DNA from: Comamonadaceae bacterium
Lineage (GTDB): Bacteria > Pseudomonadota > Gammaproteobacteria > Burkholderiales > Burkholderiaceae_C
Reading direction: 5' to 3'
Assembly (NCBI GenBank): GCA_021298995.1
Contig: JAJTGB010000036.1
Coordinates: 1 to 40,995, forward strand
DNA length: 40,995 bases
In this document: positions 25,603 through 34,254 of the stretch, piece after piece
Layout of the letters: each line of letters begins with the position of its first letter
Numbering within the stretch: the first letter of the stretch is position 1
Translations under genes and position numbers: made by a program
The notes under the pieces: model-generated
Database searches by the model: none
Seen by the model: only the letters and a program-made list of their open reading frames with translations
What the model was told of the DNA's origin: nothing

Positions 25603-26932
25603 CACCTTTCATTTCAGCATGGACAGACAGAGCGGCTTTGTAGCCAGTGGCCATGCAAGCAGTCAACAAATAGCCCCCAGTTGGGGCCTCCCAATCCAGC
25701 ATTTCCCCAGCCACATAGACGCCGGGCATCACTTTGGTTTGCAGCCCCGCATCCAAACCACCCCAAGCCACGCCACCAGCCGTGCTGATGGCCTCGTCCA
25801 TGGGTCTGGTGGCAGTGAGTTTGATGCTCAAGCCCTTGATGGCTTTAGCCAGTTCAGCCGAATTTTGCAATACCGCAGGTGATAAAAGTTCGTTCAAGAG
25901 CGCCATCTTGATACCGTCTATGCCCAAGCGCCCCTTCAAATGCGAGGACAAACTGCGAGACCCTCTCGGGTGCGAAACCGCTTGAACCACTCTGTCCAGC
26001 GTCCAATCTGGCAACAAGTCCAGTTTTAATTCTGCACTCCCATGAGCTTGAATGGCTTTGCGCAAGTCTGCTGAGGCGGCATAAATCAGACTCCCCTCCA
26101 GCCCATAAGAGCTGGCCACAAACTCTCCTTGTCGCCTTGCAATCTGACCCGAAGGTGCCGACCACGCCATGGCAACAGATTTCAGGGGTTTGCCAGCAAA
26201 ACGGGAAATGAAAAAAGGCGTCCAACCAATTCCCTCTCGCCCGGCCACATGAAAGCCACAGTTGGAGGGCAGGAGTGGATTCACTGAAATGCCTGCGGCT
26301 TGTAGCCAGGGCACCCAAGCCCCATCTGATCCCAGGCGGGACCAACTCCCTCCCCCCAGAGCCAAAACCACAGACTTTGCGCTCCATTGCCGCACTTCTA
26401 CCTGTTTAGATGACAGATCCCGAACTTCAAAAGTCAATTGAACTTGGGAATGGTCAGACTCGGCGCCAGAACAGGCCTTGATGCCAATGAGGCGGTGACG
26501 CGTGTGAAATTCAACAGGCTTGCCACTCAGAGGATGACGCAGACGAGACAACCAAGCCCTCAACAAAGGCGCGGCTTTCATTTCCATGGGGAAAACTCGA
26601 CCTGAAGTGCCGACGAAGGTGTCAACGCCCAACTCTTGTGCCCAAGACCGCAATTGATCTGCGCCCCAATCACTCAAAATTGGCTTTAGCTGCGATTCTT
26701 GCTCGCCATATCGATGCACAAAGTGCTCAAAAGCCTCTGAATGCGTGAGATTGAGACCGCCGCGGCCAGCCAATAAAAACTTACGACCGACTGAGGGCAT
26801 GGCATCAAACAGGTGCACGGAATGGCCAAGACTGGACAAGACTTGTGCCGCCATGAGTCCTGCTGGGCCGCCGCCAACGACCGCCACAGCCACGTGATGC
26901 GGCTTTGAGGACTCATGGGGGATGTTGTTCAT
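25592..26932 (-). CDS. HI0933/TIGR03862-family flavoprotein (BaiN-like NAD(P)/FAD-dependent oxidoreductase)
   Basis: This FAD-binding protein has 446 residues. The Rossmann dinucleotide motif [20 protein letters not shown] is at residues 16-35, followed by [20 protein letters not shown], the HI0933 signature. A second motif [20 protein letters not shown] and the C-terminal FAD loop [20 protein letters not shown] complete the fold. The TIGR03862 subgroup is indicated by [18 protein letters not shown]. The reaction is unknown for most members; some homologues reduce bile-acid double bonds, which is not implied here. The ATG is at 26932. It is divergent from trxA, and its stop codon overlaps the 3' end of the 4.5S RNA gene on the opposite strand. 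Confidence 0.93.
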   Translation of the reverse strand: MNNIPHESSKPHHVAVAVVGGGPAGLMAAQVLSSLGHSVHLFDAMPSVGRKFLLAGRGGLNLTHSEAFEHFVHRYGEQESQLKPILSDWGADQLRSWAQELGVDTFVGTSGRVFPMEMKAAPLLRAWLSRLRHPLSGKPVEFHTRHRLIGIKACSGAESDHSQVQLTFEVRDLSSKQVEVRQWSAKSVVLALGGGSWSRLGSDGAWVPWLQAAGISVNPLLPSNCGFHVAGREGIGWTPFFISRFAGKPLKSVAMAWSAPSGQIARRQGEFVASSYGLEGSLIYAASADLRKAIQAHGSAELKLDLLPDWTLDRVVQAVSHPRGSRSLSSHLKGRLGIDGIKMALLNELLSPAVLQNSAELAKAIKGLSIKLTATRPMDEAISTAGGVAWGGLDAGLQTKVMPGVYVAGEMLDWEAPTGGYLLTACMATGYKAALSVHAEMKGDEP

Positions 26933-27050
26933 TGTGCCAAAAAGTAAGGGGAGGCCCTGCCATCAGAGCGGCTTTGCGTGTTTCTGTCAAAATACGGGAA
27001 GTTTACAAACAGAACCTCGCAGTAATTTCAATCTCTCTAAGGAAAAGGCC

Positions 27051-27443
27051 ATGGCCAGCGATTTGATCAAACACACAACCGACGCCACTTTTGACAACGA
27101 TGTGCTCAAGGCCGACAAGCCAGTCATCGTCGACTTTTGGGCCGAATGGTGCGGCCCCTGCAAAATGATTGCACCCATTTTGGACGAAGTTGCCACTGGC
27201 TACGCAGGCAAATTGCAAATTACCAAAATGAATGTCGATGAAAACCGCGATATCCCCGCTAAATTTGGCATTCGGGGCATTCCCACACTCATGGTTTTCA
27301 AAGACGGTCAGTTGGCAGCCACCAAAGTGGGCGCCATGAGCAAATCTCAACTCACCGCTTTCATTGACCAACATCAAAGACGGTCAGTTGGCAGCCACCA
27401 AAGTGGGCGCCATGAGCAAATCTCAACTCACCGCTTTCATTGA
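27051..27443 (+). CDS. trxA: Thioredoxin 1 with altered C-terminus
   Basis: This is a cytoplasmic disulfide reductase. The active site [10 protein letters not shown] (Cys34, Cys37), the cis-proline loop [11 protein letters not shown] and the last helix [12 protein letters not shown] are intact. I start at ATG 27051 ([10 protein letters not shown]) with AAGGAAAAGG upstream; the ORF track's 26922 start is too early. An exact 76-bp tandem duplication at the 3' end shifts the frame, so the natural end (FIDQ followed by Gln-Leu-Ala, about 108 residues) becomes a 130-residue protein with an extra tail [20 protein letters not shown]. The fold core should survive. The ancestral stop is at 27457-27459 in the second copy's frame. 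rho follows, as usual in this group. Confidence 0.93.
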   Translation: MASDLIKHTTDATFDNDVLKADKPVIVDFWAEWCGPCKMIAPILDEVATGYAGKLQITKMNVDENRDIPAKFGIRGIPTLMVFKDGQLAATKVGAMSKSQLTAFIDQHQRRSVGSHQSGRHEQISTHRFH

Positions 27444-27449
27444 CCAACA
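27298..27449 (+). repeat. Exact 76-bp tandem duplication in the 3' end of trxA
   Basis: Two identical 76-base copies lie head to tail (27298-27373 and 27374-27449), each beginning TCAAAGACGGTCAGTTGG and ending CATTGACCAACA. The period is not a multiple of three, so the second copy is read in another frame and encodes the aberrant trxA tail. Removing one copy restores a normal thioredoxin end. Perfect identity means it is very recent or artefactual. Confidence 0.97.
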
Positions 27450-27489
27450 ATTGGCTTGAACCTCCAAAATTCCTGTCATAATCCAAACC

Positions 27490-27513
27490 GCTGAGCCCCA
27501 CAAGGGCTTCAGC
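27490..27513 (+). other. Hairpin between trxA and rho
   Basis: GCTGAGCCC pairs with GGGCT-T-CAGC (one bulged T) around a CACAA loop, 30 bases past the ancestral trxA stop. It is followed by only three T, so it is a poor intrinsic terminator and may instead be an RNA end or a weak attenuator before rho. CATAAT at 27477-27482 is a possible -10 for rho. Confidence 0.4.
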
Positions 27514-27670
27514 ACAGTTTCAAGATAGCAACTTTGAAAAGCCACCAGCACCAAGCTTATTTCAGGTGCAAATACCAGGCTTTGGTTTCTAGACGTTTGA
27601 AATTTCGGCTTTCTCCTCCCCCAGATTTTTGACATCAACCCCTCTAGGGTTGCTTTACGCAGGTAAATCC

Positions 27671-28933
27671 ATGCATTTAAACGAACTCAAGGCACTCCAC
27701 GTGTCTGAAGTCCTCAAGCAAGCTGATGCGCTTGAGATTGAAAACACCGGCCGCATGCGCAAACAGGAGCTGATGTTTGCCATCATCAAAAAGCGCGCCC
27801 GCGCAGGCGAACAAGTGTTTGCCGATGGCGTTTTGGAAATCTTGCCCGACGGCTTTGGTTTCTTGCGCAGCCCCGACACCAGCTACACAGCCAGTACCGA
27901 CGACATCTACATTAGTCCGAGCCAAGTGCGCCGATTCAATCTGCACACCGGCGACATGATTGAAGGCGAAGTTCGCATCCCAAAAGATGGCGAGCGTTAC
28001 TTTGCCCTAACCAAGCTTGACAAGGTCAATGGCGATTTGCCAGAGAACAACAAGCACAAAATCATGTTTGAGAACTTGACGCCCTTGTTCCCCAACATTC
28101 AAATGCGCCTTGAGCGTGACATCAAGGCCGACGAGAACATCACCAGCCGCGTGATTGACATCATTGCCCCCATCGGAAAAGGTCAGCGCGCCTTGATCGT
28201 GGCCCAGCCCAAGTCAGGCAAAACGGTCATGATGCAGCACATTGCACACGCCATCACGGCCAACAACCCCGACGTTCACCTCATGGTGCTGCTGGTTGAC
28301 GAGCGCCCTGAAGAGGTCACAGAAATGCAGCGCACAGTGCGCGGCGAAGTCATTGCTTCTACCTTTGATGAACCCGCTGCCCGCCACGTGCACGTGGCCG
28401 AGATGGTCATTGAGCGCGCCAAGCGTTTGGTGGAATTGAAAAAAGACGTAGTCATTTTGCTCGACTCGATTACCCGTTTGGCGCGTGCCTACAACAACGT
28501 GGTGCCCAGCTCAGGCAAGGTCTTGACGGGTGGTGTCGACGCCAATGCATTGCAGCGCCCCAAGCGTTTCTTCGGTGCAGCTCGCAATGTGGAAGAAGGC
28601 GGCAGCTTGACCATCATTGCAACCGCTCTGGTAGATACTGGTAGCCGCATGGACGAGGTGATCTTTGAAGAATTCAAAGGCACGGGCAATTGCGAAATCC
28701 ATTTGGAACGCCGTTTGTACGAAAAACGCGTGTTCCCTGCCATCAACTTGAACCGCAGTGGTACCCGCCGAGAAGAGTTGTTGCTGCAACCTGAAGTGCT
28801 GCAAAAAACACGCATCTTGCGTCAATTCATGTACAACATGGACGAAATAGAGGCCATGGAAATGGTCTTGAAGAGCATGAAAGCCACCAAGAGCAACGTC
28901 GAATTTTTCGACATGATGCGCCGCGGCGGCTAA
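27671..28933 (+). CDS. rho: Transcription termination factor Rho
   Basis: This is a hexameric RNA-dependent helicase of 420 residues that ends transcription. The N-terminal helix bundle ([20 protein letters not shown]) and cold-shock-like RNA domain ([39 protein letters not shown]) precede the ATPase domain with Walker [20 protein letters not shown], Walker [18 protein letters not shown], the Q-loop [19 protein letters not shown] and [21 protein letters not shown] use ATG 27671 instead of the ORF-track TTG/ATG at 27629, because MHLNELK is the family start. The 210-base leader after trxA holds a hairpin but no long ORF; Rho leaders are often autoregulated, which is not shown here. Confidence 0.97.
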   Translation: MHLNELKALHVSEVLKQADALEIENTGRMRKQELMFAIIKKRARAGEQVFADGVLEILPDGFGFLRSPDTSYTASTDDIYISPSQVRRFNLHTGDMIEGEVRIPKDGERYFALTKLDKVNGDLPENNKHKIMFENLTPLFPNIQMRLERDIKADENITSRVIDIIAPIGKGQRALIVAQPKSGKTVMMQHIAHAITANNPDVHLMVLLVDERPEEVTEMQRTVRGEVIASTFDEPAARHVHVAEMVIERAKRLVELKKDVVILLDSITRLARAYNNVVPSSGKVLTGGVDANALQRPKRFFGAARNVEEGGSLTIIATALVDTGSRMDEVIFEEFKGTGNCEIHLERRLYEKRVFPAINLNRSGTRREELLLQPEVLQKTRILRQFMYNMDEIEAMEMVLKSMKATKSNVEFFDMMRRGG

Positions 28934-29059
28934 AGAACGGCTTTTTCAGCCCCAGATTGGCCTGCAAGTCATTGATTTCATGCCATAATCTCGTGTTTCG
29001 CGAAAAGTACCCCGGATGGTCCGAGGGCGGCTGTCGCATCTGACCTCAAGGAATAGATC

Positions 29060-29320
29060 ATGAAAGAAGGCATTCACCCCAACTACCGAGAAGTTTGCTT
29101 CTTGGATTTGTCTAACGGCTTCAAGTTCGTCACACGTTCTTGCGTCAATGCCAAAGAAATGGTGAAGATGGACGACGGCCGCGAGTTGCCTTTGTTCAAG
29201 TTGGATACCTCCAGCGAATCACACCCTTTCTACACAGGCACTCAAAAATCTGTCGACAACATGGGCGGCCGCGTTGAGAAGTTCCGCAACCGTTTCGGCA
29301 AAACGTCTGTGACCAAGTAA
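29060..29320 (+). CDS. rpmE2: 50S ribosomal protein L31, type B (zinc-independent)
   Basis: This ribosomal protein has 86 residues: [40 protein letters not shown], and [20 protein letters not shown]. The Cys-x-x-Cys zinc ribbon of type A L31 is absent, so it is the type B form, usable under zinc limitation. In many betaproteobacteria this is the main L31, next to rho, as here. The ATG has AAGGA about 10 bases upstream. A GC-rich terminator follows 30 bases after the stop. The 126-base gap after rho holds CATAAT (28984-28989), a possible -10, with no clear -35. Confidence 0.96.
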   Translation: MKEGIHPNYREVCFLDLSNGFKFVTRSCVNAKEMVKMDDGRELPLFKLDTSSESHPFYTGTQKSVDNMGGRVEKFRNRFGKTSVTK

Positions 29321-29349
29321 TTTCAAATTACGTCACTTGGTGACCCCAC

Positions 29350-29385
29350 AGGGCAGCCCGGGCAACCGGCCTGCCCTTGTTTTTT
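29350..29385 (+). terminator. Rho-independent terminator of rpmE2
   Basis: A 12-bp stem (AGGGCAGCCCGG / CCGGCCTGCCCT) with a single C-C mismatch closes on a GCAA GNRA tetraloop and is followed by TTGTTTTTT. It ends the rho-rpmE2 region. Confidence 0.9.
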
Positions 29386-29411
29386 GATTGTCCAACTCAG
29401 TTGGCAATTGC

Positions 29412-29441
29412 TTGTAGTTTTAGTACCGACTCTGCTATCTT
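29412..29441 (+). promoter_or_regulatory. Candidate promoter for the glycosyltransferase-like gene
   Basis: TTGTAG (29412-29417) and TATCTT (29436-29441) are 18 bases apart. Start of transcription would be at about 29448, almost on the GTG start codon at 29449, and no Shine-Dalgarno is present. The match is moderate. Confidence 0.3.
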
Positions 29442-29448
29442 CTGAATT

Positions 29449-31212
29449 GTGAACGCCTACTCATCAGATACCTCTTCCAACCCTGCCATCGTGGCGCAAA
29501 GTGCCGTACGGCGTTTGCCACGTTGGGTTTTGTGGACGCTCTGCCTGGCCTATGTATTGCCTGGCTTCGTAGGCCGAACACCTTGGAAGGCCGAGGACAT
29601 GCAGGCCTTTGGTTTCATGCGAAATTTGGCGGTGTCGGTCGCACCAGAAAACATAGCTTGGCTTAAACCCACACTCCTTGGTCAAGTTGATCAAGCCGGC
29701 GCACTTTTGCCCTATTGGCTAGGTGCTTGGGCCATTCAATTGGCCCCCATCGGATTACCATCCGACACGGCCGCTCACTTGCCCTTCATTGCTTTGTTGG
29801 GCCTCACCCTAGTAGCCACTTGGTACGCGGTATATGCCTTGGCTCGCACACCTGCTGCACAACCCGTCAGCTTCGCCTTTGGCGGAGAAGCCAAACCTGC
29901 AGACTACGCCAGAGCCATCGCAGATGGTGGGCTACTTGCCTTGATTGCCAGCTTGGGCTTGGCCAGGCTTTCCCATGAAGCCACGCCAGCGCTTGCGCAA
30001 CTAGCCTTTGCTGCCCTCCTGTTTTTTGCATTGGCCAACTTGGCTCGCCGAAGAATCCCTGCGCTCTTATGCTCTGCCATCGGCATTGTTGGCTTAGCGC
30101 TTTCTGGCGCACCTGCTTTGGCCATGTTTCTGGGTGCCGGTGGCGCCATAGTGCTTGCGCTTGATTCTCACAAGCCTCATTCAGTGCAAGTCAGGCGTGT
30201 CGACGTTGCCTGGGTTTTGATCTTTTGTCTTGCCACTGCGGCCATCACAAGCAAGCTAGATTTGTGGCAATGGCGCATTGACCTGCCTTACCTCTTTGAA
30301 ATCAAGTCCATGGCCAGATTGCTTTTGTGGTTCACATGGCCAACCTGGCCCTTGGCACTGTGGACACTTTGGCGTTGGCGCTACCAGCTAAAAAATCTTT
30401 CAGCCAACCCCCATTTGTCATTGCCACTCTGGTTCTTGAGTGTGGCCATTGTCAGCACATGGCTATCTGGCGTCAGCGATCGTGCGCTGCTCTTGGCTTT
30501 ACCCGCTTTGGCCACATTGGCCGCCTTTGCTTTGCCCACTTTAAAACGCAGCATGAGCGCATTCATTGATTGGTTCACGCTTTTGTTTTTCAGTGTAGGT
30601 GCTCTGATCATTTGGACAGTCTGGCTCTCGATGCAAACCGGCTTTCCAGCCCAACCAGCGATCAATGTCGCCAGACTGGCGCCTGGCTTTGTCAGTCAGT
30701 TTTCATGGGCAGCTTTCATCATTGCTGGCATGGCAACGCTAGCTTGGGCCAGTCTTGTGAAATGGCGTGCTGGCAGACACCGCTCGGCCCTTTGGAAAAG
30801 CATGGTGTTGCCCGCAAGTGGCGCCAGCTTGTGCTGGTTGTTGATCATGACCCTTTGGTTACCACTCTTAGATTTTGCAAGAAGTTATGCACCCCTGGTT
30901 CACCAAGTTCGAAGCATGATGGGTGACACAGAATGTGTTCAGTACCATGGACTGACCAAGGCACAAGGCGCGGCCTTTGAGTTTCACGGCAATTTAAAGT
31001 TGTACCCTGCCGTGAGTCAATCTGAGAAGTCCAGATCTGAGTCAAAGCAATGTGCTTGGCTCATCGTTGATACACAAGCACTGGCTTCACTCTCTCAAGA
31101 AGTCAATGTCAGTTTGTGGACGCGACACGCTACCGTGCGCCGCCCTTCTGACAACAACGAAGACATCGTTTTGTTCAGAGCACTGAGCTCCAACAACGCC
31201 GCCCAACCCTGA
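29449..31212 (+). CDS. Polytopic membrane protein, ArnT/GT83-like glycosyltransferase (uncertain)
   Basis: This 587-residue protein has about ten hydrophobic helices and a soluble C-terminal domain of about 110 residues. After helix 1 (WVLWTLCLAYVLPGFVGRTP) comes GRTPWKAEDMQAFGFMRNLA, resembling the GRxPWKxDE motif of ArnT-type GT83 lipid-linked sugar transferases; the acidic pair is shifted here (E-D). Helices include HLPFIALLGLTLVATWYAVY and LLWFTWPTWPLALWTLW. The C-terminal part has two Cys (DTECVQYHG, KQCAWLIVD), possibly a periplasmic disulfide. Burkholderiales relatives are usually named ArnT-family or hypothetical. The GTG start at 29449 is the only upstream start. It lies 14 bases before the MATE exporter gene and is probably cotranscribed with it. 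Confidence 0.7.
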   Translation: MNAYSSDTSSNPAIVAQSAVRRLPRWVLWTLCLAYVLPGFVGRTPWKAEDMQAFGFMRNLAVSVAPENIAWLKPTLLGQVDQAGALLPYWLGAWAIQLAPIGLPSDTAAHLPFIALLGLTLVATWYAVYALARTPAAQPVSFAFGGEAKPADYARAIADGGLLALIASLGLARLSHEATPALAQLAFAALLFFALANLARRRIPALLCSAIGIVGLALSGAPALAMFLGAGGAIVLALDSHKPHSVQVRRVDVAWVLIFCLATAAITSKLDLWQWRIDLPYLFEIKSMARLLLWFTWPTWPLALWTLWRWRYQLKNLSANPHLSLPLWFLSVAIVSTWLSGVSDRALLLALPALATLAAFALPTLKRSMSAFIDWFTLLFFSVGALIIWTVWLSMQTGFPAQPAINVARLAPGFVSQFSWAAFIIAGMATLAWASLVKWRAGRHRSALWKSMVLPASGASLCWLLIMTLWLPLLDFARSYAPLVHQVRSMMGDTECVQYHGLTKAQGAAFEFHGNLKLYPAVSQSEKSRSESKQCAWLIVDTQALASLSQEVNVSLWTRHATVRRPSDNNEDIVLFRALSSNNAAQP

Positions 31213-31226
31213 TATTTCATTGCGGT

Positions 31227-32567
31227 ATGTTTGAAGCACGCACCATCATCCGTCACGCCGGTACGGTTTTAGTGGGGCAACTTGCTGTGATGGCCTTTGG
31301 TGTTGTTGACACTCTGGTTGCGGGTCGATACAGCGCATCTGCGCTGGCCGCTTTGTCGGTGGGTTCGGCCATTTACATCAGTATTTATGTGTCCTTGAAT
31401 GGCTTGATCACCGCCCTGCTCCCCGTATGGGCAGAATTGCGGGGCGCTGGCGCACACGCAGCGCTTGGCAAATCGGTTCGGCAAGCTTTGTATTTGTGCC
31501 TTGGCGTGAGTCTCTTAGGGACTCTGGCCTTGTTGTTTCCAGATCCATGGCTGAACGCCACAGGAGTTCCTGAAACTCTGCAAAATGATGTTCGAGATTA
31601 CCTGCTGGTTTTGGCAATTGCAGTGGGGCCCTCGCTGCTGTTTCGGATGTACTCAACGCTCAACCAAAGCCTAGGAATGCCGCTTTGGGTCACGGTCCTT
31701 CAAATTGCAGGCTTGGGCATCAAAATTCCACTTTCAATTTGGTTCACTTTGGGCGGCTTGGGTCTACCTGCGCAAGGCGTGGTAGGTTGCGCTTGGGCGA
31801 CCTTGGCGGTCAACACGTGGTTGATGCTCATGGGCATCTACTTCTTACGCTCACAAAAGGTCTATCAAGAGTTCAAAATATGGCAAGGGATGGAAGCGCC
31901 CAATTGGAAAATGCTCAAAGAGTTTTTGCGCTTGGGCATTCCGGCCGCTCTGTCCGTATTGGTTGAGGTCACCGCCTTCACCATGATGGCGCTCTTCATT
32001 TCCAGGCAAGGTGTGGTGGCATCGGCCAGCCACCAAATTGCAACCAGCATTGCCACTTTGTTGTACATGATTCCGCTTGCACTTGGCATCGCTTGCAGTG
32101 CTCGGGTTGGCTATTGGATCGGTGCCAATGACGCTGGGCAAGCCGAAAAAGCCGCTCACACGGGCTTGAAGTTGACCCTCATACTTGCCTTGCTGTTCAG
32201 TACTGCGCTGGCTTTGAGCAAAGAAACCATGGCGGGCTGGTTTTCAACTGACGCCGCAGTGACATTGGCTGCCACAGTTGTTTTGGGATGGGTGGCTATT
32301 TATCACTTGGTAGATGCTTTGCAAGCGGTTTGCGCCTTTATTTTGAGGTGCTACCGCATGACTTTGCTACCCCTCATCATCTACAGCATCATGTTGTGGG
32401 GGGCGGGGCTTTGGGGTGCTTTTGTCTGGGCCTATGAAGGCATTGGGCCTCTAACTGCTCGGCCTGAAGTGAGTACTTTTTGGGCGGCCGCCAGTTTTGC
32501 GCTGAGCATCGTCAGCCTCGCCTTCATTGCGCTGGTTTTATGGGTTGCGAAACAGCGCCGACTTTGA
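31227..32567 (+). CDS. MATE family efflux transporter
   Basis: This 446-residue multidrug/toxin exporter has about 12 helices in two related halves. The N-terminal half carries GQLAVMAFGVVDTLVAGRYS and AALSVGSAIYISIYVSLNGL; the second half carries LRLGIPAALSVLVEVTAFTM, VASASHQIATSIATLLYMIP and ALGIACSARVGYWIGANDAG, a typical MATE segment. NorM-type transporters use Na+ or H+; the coupling ion and substrates cannot be told. It follows the glycosyltransferase-like gene by 14 bases, and its stop lies in a weak terminator. Confidence 0.94.
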   Translation: MFEARTIIRHAGTVLVGQLAVMAFGVVDTLVAGRYSASALAALSVGSAIYISIYVSLNGLITALLPVWAELRGAGAHAALGKSVRQALYLCLGVSLLGTLALLFPDPWLNATGVPETLQNDVRDYLLVLAIAVGPSLLFRMYSTLNQSLGMPLWVTVLQIAGLGIKIPLSIWFTLGGLGLPAQGVVGCAWATLAVNTWLMLMGIYFLRSQKVYQEFKIWQGMEAPNWKMLKEFLRLGIPAALSVLVEVTAFTMMALFISRQGVVASASHQIATSIATLLYMIPLALGIACSARVGYWIGANDAGQAEKAAHTGLKLTLILALLFSTALALSKETMAGWFSTDAAVTLAATVVLGWVAIYHLVDALQAVCAFILRCYRMTLLPLIIYSIMLWGAGLWGAFVWAYEGIGPLTARPEVSTFWAAASFALSIVSLAFIALVLWVAKQRRL

Positions 32568-32580
32568 TGCCGGCTTTTTT
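32557..32580 (+). terminator. Weak terminator at the end of the MATE gene
   Basis: GCCG (32557-32560) pairs with CGGC (32571-32574) over a 10-base loop containing the stop codon, followed by six T. The stem is short, so termination is probably partial. Confidence 0.35.
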
Positions 32581-32595
32581 GCCACAATAAGGTAT

Positions 32596-32610
32596 CTGTC
32601 CAATTGACAG
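32596..32610. promoter_or_regulatory. Dyad CTGTC-CAATT-GACAG upstream of the ABM gene
   Basis: Perfect 5-base arms lie around an AT-rich spacer, 58 bases before the ATG at 32668. It may be an operator. The downstream gap has no clear -10/-35 pair, and no regulator is assigned. Confidence 0.3.
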
Positions 32611-32667
32611 CGACACCTCAAATTGCGCCACAATTTCATTTTTCACTGACATTTAACCAGGACCATC

Positions 32668-32967
32668 ATGATTCTTGAATTAGCAGACATCCGCATCAAA
32701 CCCGGCCAAGAAGCAGCTTTTGAAGAAGCCATTGCACGCGGAATTCAAACTGCGATCTCAAAGGCCAAGGGCTTTCAAGGGGCCAAAGTGAACAAAGGGA
32801 TTGAAAGTCCAGACCGATTTGTTTTGCAAATTTTCTGGGACACCTTGGAAGATCACACCATCGGATTTAGGGAGTCAGCCTTGTTCACAGAATGGCGCGC
32901 CATTGTGGGGCCATTTTTTGCAGGCCCTCCTGTGGTGGAACACTTTGTACTCACCTACAAAAGCTAA
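32668..32967 (+). CDS. Antibiotic biosynthesis monooxygenase (ABM) domain protein
   Basis: This 99-residue protein has a dimeric ferredoxin-like ABM fold. The start MILELADIRIKPGQEAAFEE and ISKAKGFQGAKVNKGIESPD, followed by FVLQIFWDTLEDHTIGFRES, fit the family. ABM proteins include small quinol or heme-related monooxygenases, but most single-domain members have no known reaction, and the family name does not imply antibiotic synthesis here. The ATG has AGGA 6 bases upstream. It ends 5 bases from the convergent marR gene. Confidence 0.88.
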   Translation: MILELADIRIKPGQEAAFEEAIARGIQTAISKAKGFQGAKVNKGIESPDRFVLQIFWDTLEDHTIGFRESALFTEWRAIVGPFFAGPPVVEHFVLTYKS

Positions 32968-32972
32968 AGTAC

Positions 32973-33404
32973 TCAATCATGGCCGTCAACTAATTTGGAA
33001 AGCAAGCCCACAAGTTGTTGGGCTTCTTGCTGATTCAGCGGCTTGAGTAATTTGTCTTGCACCCGCTCTACGGCAGTTTTCATGAGCAGGGTGGCCTCTT
33101 GGCCTGACGGCGTTAACCACAAAAGTTTACGCCGACGGTCCACCCGATCTGCCTCACGCTGAATCCATCCTTTGGCTTCCAATCGTCCAATCACAGAACC
33201 AGAGGTGGCTGCGTCAAACGCCACGCGCCCAGACAAGGTAATTTGATCAATGCCCGGAGTGTCCATCACAGCATTCAAGATGGCAAACTGAACTGGCGTC
33301 ACATCCTCTGCGGCCAGCTCAGTCATGAACAAGGCAACCGCAATTTGCTGTGCACGGCGCACCAAGTGACCTGGTGCATGCGCAAAATCAAAACTCTTCT
33401 CCAT
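32973..33404 (-). CDS. MarR family transcriptional regulator
   Basis: This winged-helix dimeric repressor has 143 residues. The N-terminal dimerisation helix (FAHAPGHLVRRAQQIAVALF) precedes the recognition region: DVTPVQFAILNAVMDTPGID, TLSGRVAFDAATSGSVIGRL, with wing AKGWIQREADRVDRRRKLLW. The C-terminal helix (RVQDKLLKPLNQQEAQQLVG) returns to the dimer interface. I choose the ATG at 33404 (MEKSFDFAHAPG), not the ORF-track 33482, because the extra residues would run through the operator region. The divergent gap to the FAH-family gene holds two perfect palindromes, so it probably controls that gene and itself. Many MarR proteins of this type sense aromatic acids. Confidence 0.93.
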   Translation of the reverse strand: MEKSFDFAHAPGHLVRRAQQIAVALFMTELAAEDVTPVQFAILNAVMDTPGIDQITLSGRVAFDAATSGSVIGRLEAKGWIQREADRVDRRRKLLWLTPSGQEATLLMKTAVERVQDKLLKPLNQQEAQQLVGLLSKLVDGHD

Positions 33405-33443
33405 GCAACTATGATTGAACGTTTGCGACAAAATCGTCGAATA

Positions 33444-33457
33444 ATAAGTATACTTAT
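33444..33457. promoter_or_regulatory. Perfect 14-bp palindrome, probable MarR operator
   Basis: ATAAGTATACTTAT is a perfect palindrome centred in the marR/FAH divergent gap, 39 bases from the MarR ATG and 45 from the FAH ATG. Size, AT content and place match known MarR-family operators. Binding has not been shown. Confidence 0.7.
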
Positions 33458-33458
33458 G

Positions 33459-33470
33459 AAAATCGATTTT
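33459..33470. promoter_or_regulatory. Second perfect palindrome AAAATCGATTTT
   Basis: A 12-bp palindrome lies one base after the first. Centre-to-centre distance is 14 bases. It may be a second site or part of an extended operator. A half-related AAAATCGTCG occurs at 33430-33439. Confidence 0.5.
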
Positions 33471-33502
33471 GGGTGTCCTCATTTTTTGCTTGAAAGGTCT
33501 TT

Positions 33503-34207
33503 ATGAGTTTTGTTTTCTCTCCAGCCCCGGTGGCCTCCGTGCCTGTCTTGGGACAAGCTGAACGTTATCCTGTTCGCCGTATTTATTGCGTGGGTCGCAA
33601 TTACGAAGAACACGCGAAAGAAATGGGTTTCACAGGCAGAGAGCCACCTTTTTTCTTTCTGAAACCTGCTGACGCCTTGGTCGTGGTCAATGAAGGCGAA
33701 ACAGGTGCGATGCCCTACCCCAGCTTGACTCAAAACTTTCACCATGAAATTGAGCTGGTGGTCGCCATTGGCACTGGTGGTCGTAACATCAAAGCCGCAG
33801 ATGCAGAAAAACACATTTTTGGCTATGCCGTTGGCTTGGACATGACGCGCCGTGACTTGCAAAACGACATGAAGAAACAAGGTCGCCCGTGGTGCATTGG
33901 CAAAGCCTTCGATCATTCTGCGCCAATTGGCCCTATCACCCCCAAAGCCAAGGCCGGCAATGTCAACGAAGCAGAAATCGATCTGTTGGTGAACGGTGCA
34001 GTTCGACAAAAAAGCAGTGTGGCCAAACTCATTTGGAACGTGGCTGAAACCATCGAACACCTGTCTGCCGCCTGGGAGTTGCAGCCTGGTGATTTGATTT
34101 ACACAGGCACACCCGAGGGCGTGGCTGCAGTGGTTGCCGGCGATACATTGGTTGGCCGCGTGGCAGGCCTCGGAACCTTGACTGTCAAAGTTGACCCCGC
34201 CAAATAA
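33503..34207 (+). CDS. Fumarylacetoacetate hydrolase family protein (fumarylpyruvate hydrolase-like)
   Basis: This metal-dependent C-C hydrolase or isomerase has 234 residues. Family segments are RRIYCVGRNYEEHAKEMGFT, FFFLKPADALVV, NFHHEIELVVAIG (metal-binding glutamates), YAVGLDMTRRDLQND (metal Asp), RPWCIGKAFDHSAPIGPI and GDLIYTGTPEGVAAVVAGD. The short single-domain form and N-terminus resemble fumarylpyruvate hydrolases of gentisate pathways, cleaving fumarylpyruvate to fumarate and pyruvate; this is inference. No ring dioxygenase lies in the window. It is divergent from a MarR gene and upstream of a TRAP transporter, which suggests uptake and use of an organic acid. AAAGG lies 5 bases before the ATG. 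Confidence 0.9.
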   Translation: MSFVFSPAPVASVPVLGQAERYPVRRIYCVGRNYEEHAKEMGFTGREPPFFFLKPADALVVVNEGETGAMPYPSLTQNFHHEIELVVAIGTGGRNIKAADAEKHIFGYAVGLDMTRRDLQNDMKKQGRPWCIGKAFDHSAPIGPITPKAKAGNVNEAEIDLLVNGAVRQKSSVAKLIWNVAETIEHLSAAWELQPGDLIYTGTPEGVAAVVAGDTLVGRVAGLGTLTVKVDPAK

Positions 34208-34218
34208 ATCGCAAATTA

Positions 34219-34237
34219 GCCGGGCCCTGGGCCCGGC
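34219..34237 (+). other. Very stable GC hairpin between the FAH-family gene and dctQ
   Basis: GCCGGGCCC and GGGCCCGGC form perfect 9-base arms with a single central T. There is no T-run, so this is not a normal terminator. In a polycistronic mRNA it could block 3' exonucleases or tune expression between the enzyme and the transporter genes. Confidence 0.65.
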
Positions 34238-34254
34238 GATGTGAAAGGTAAAGA

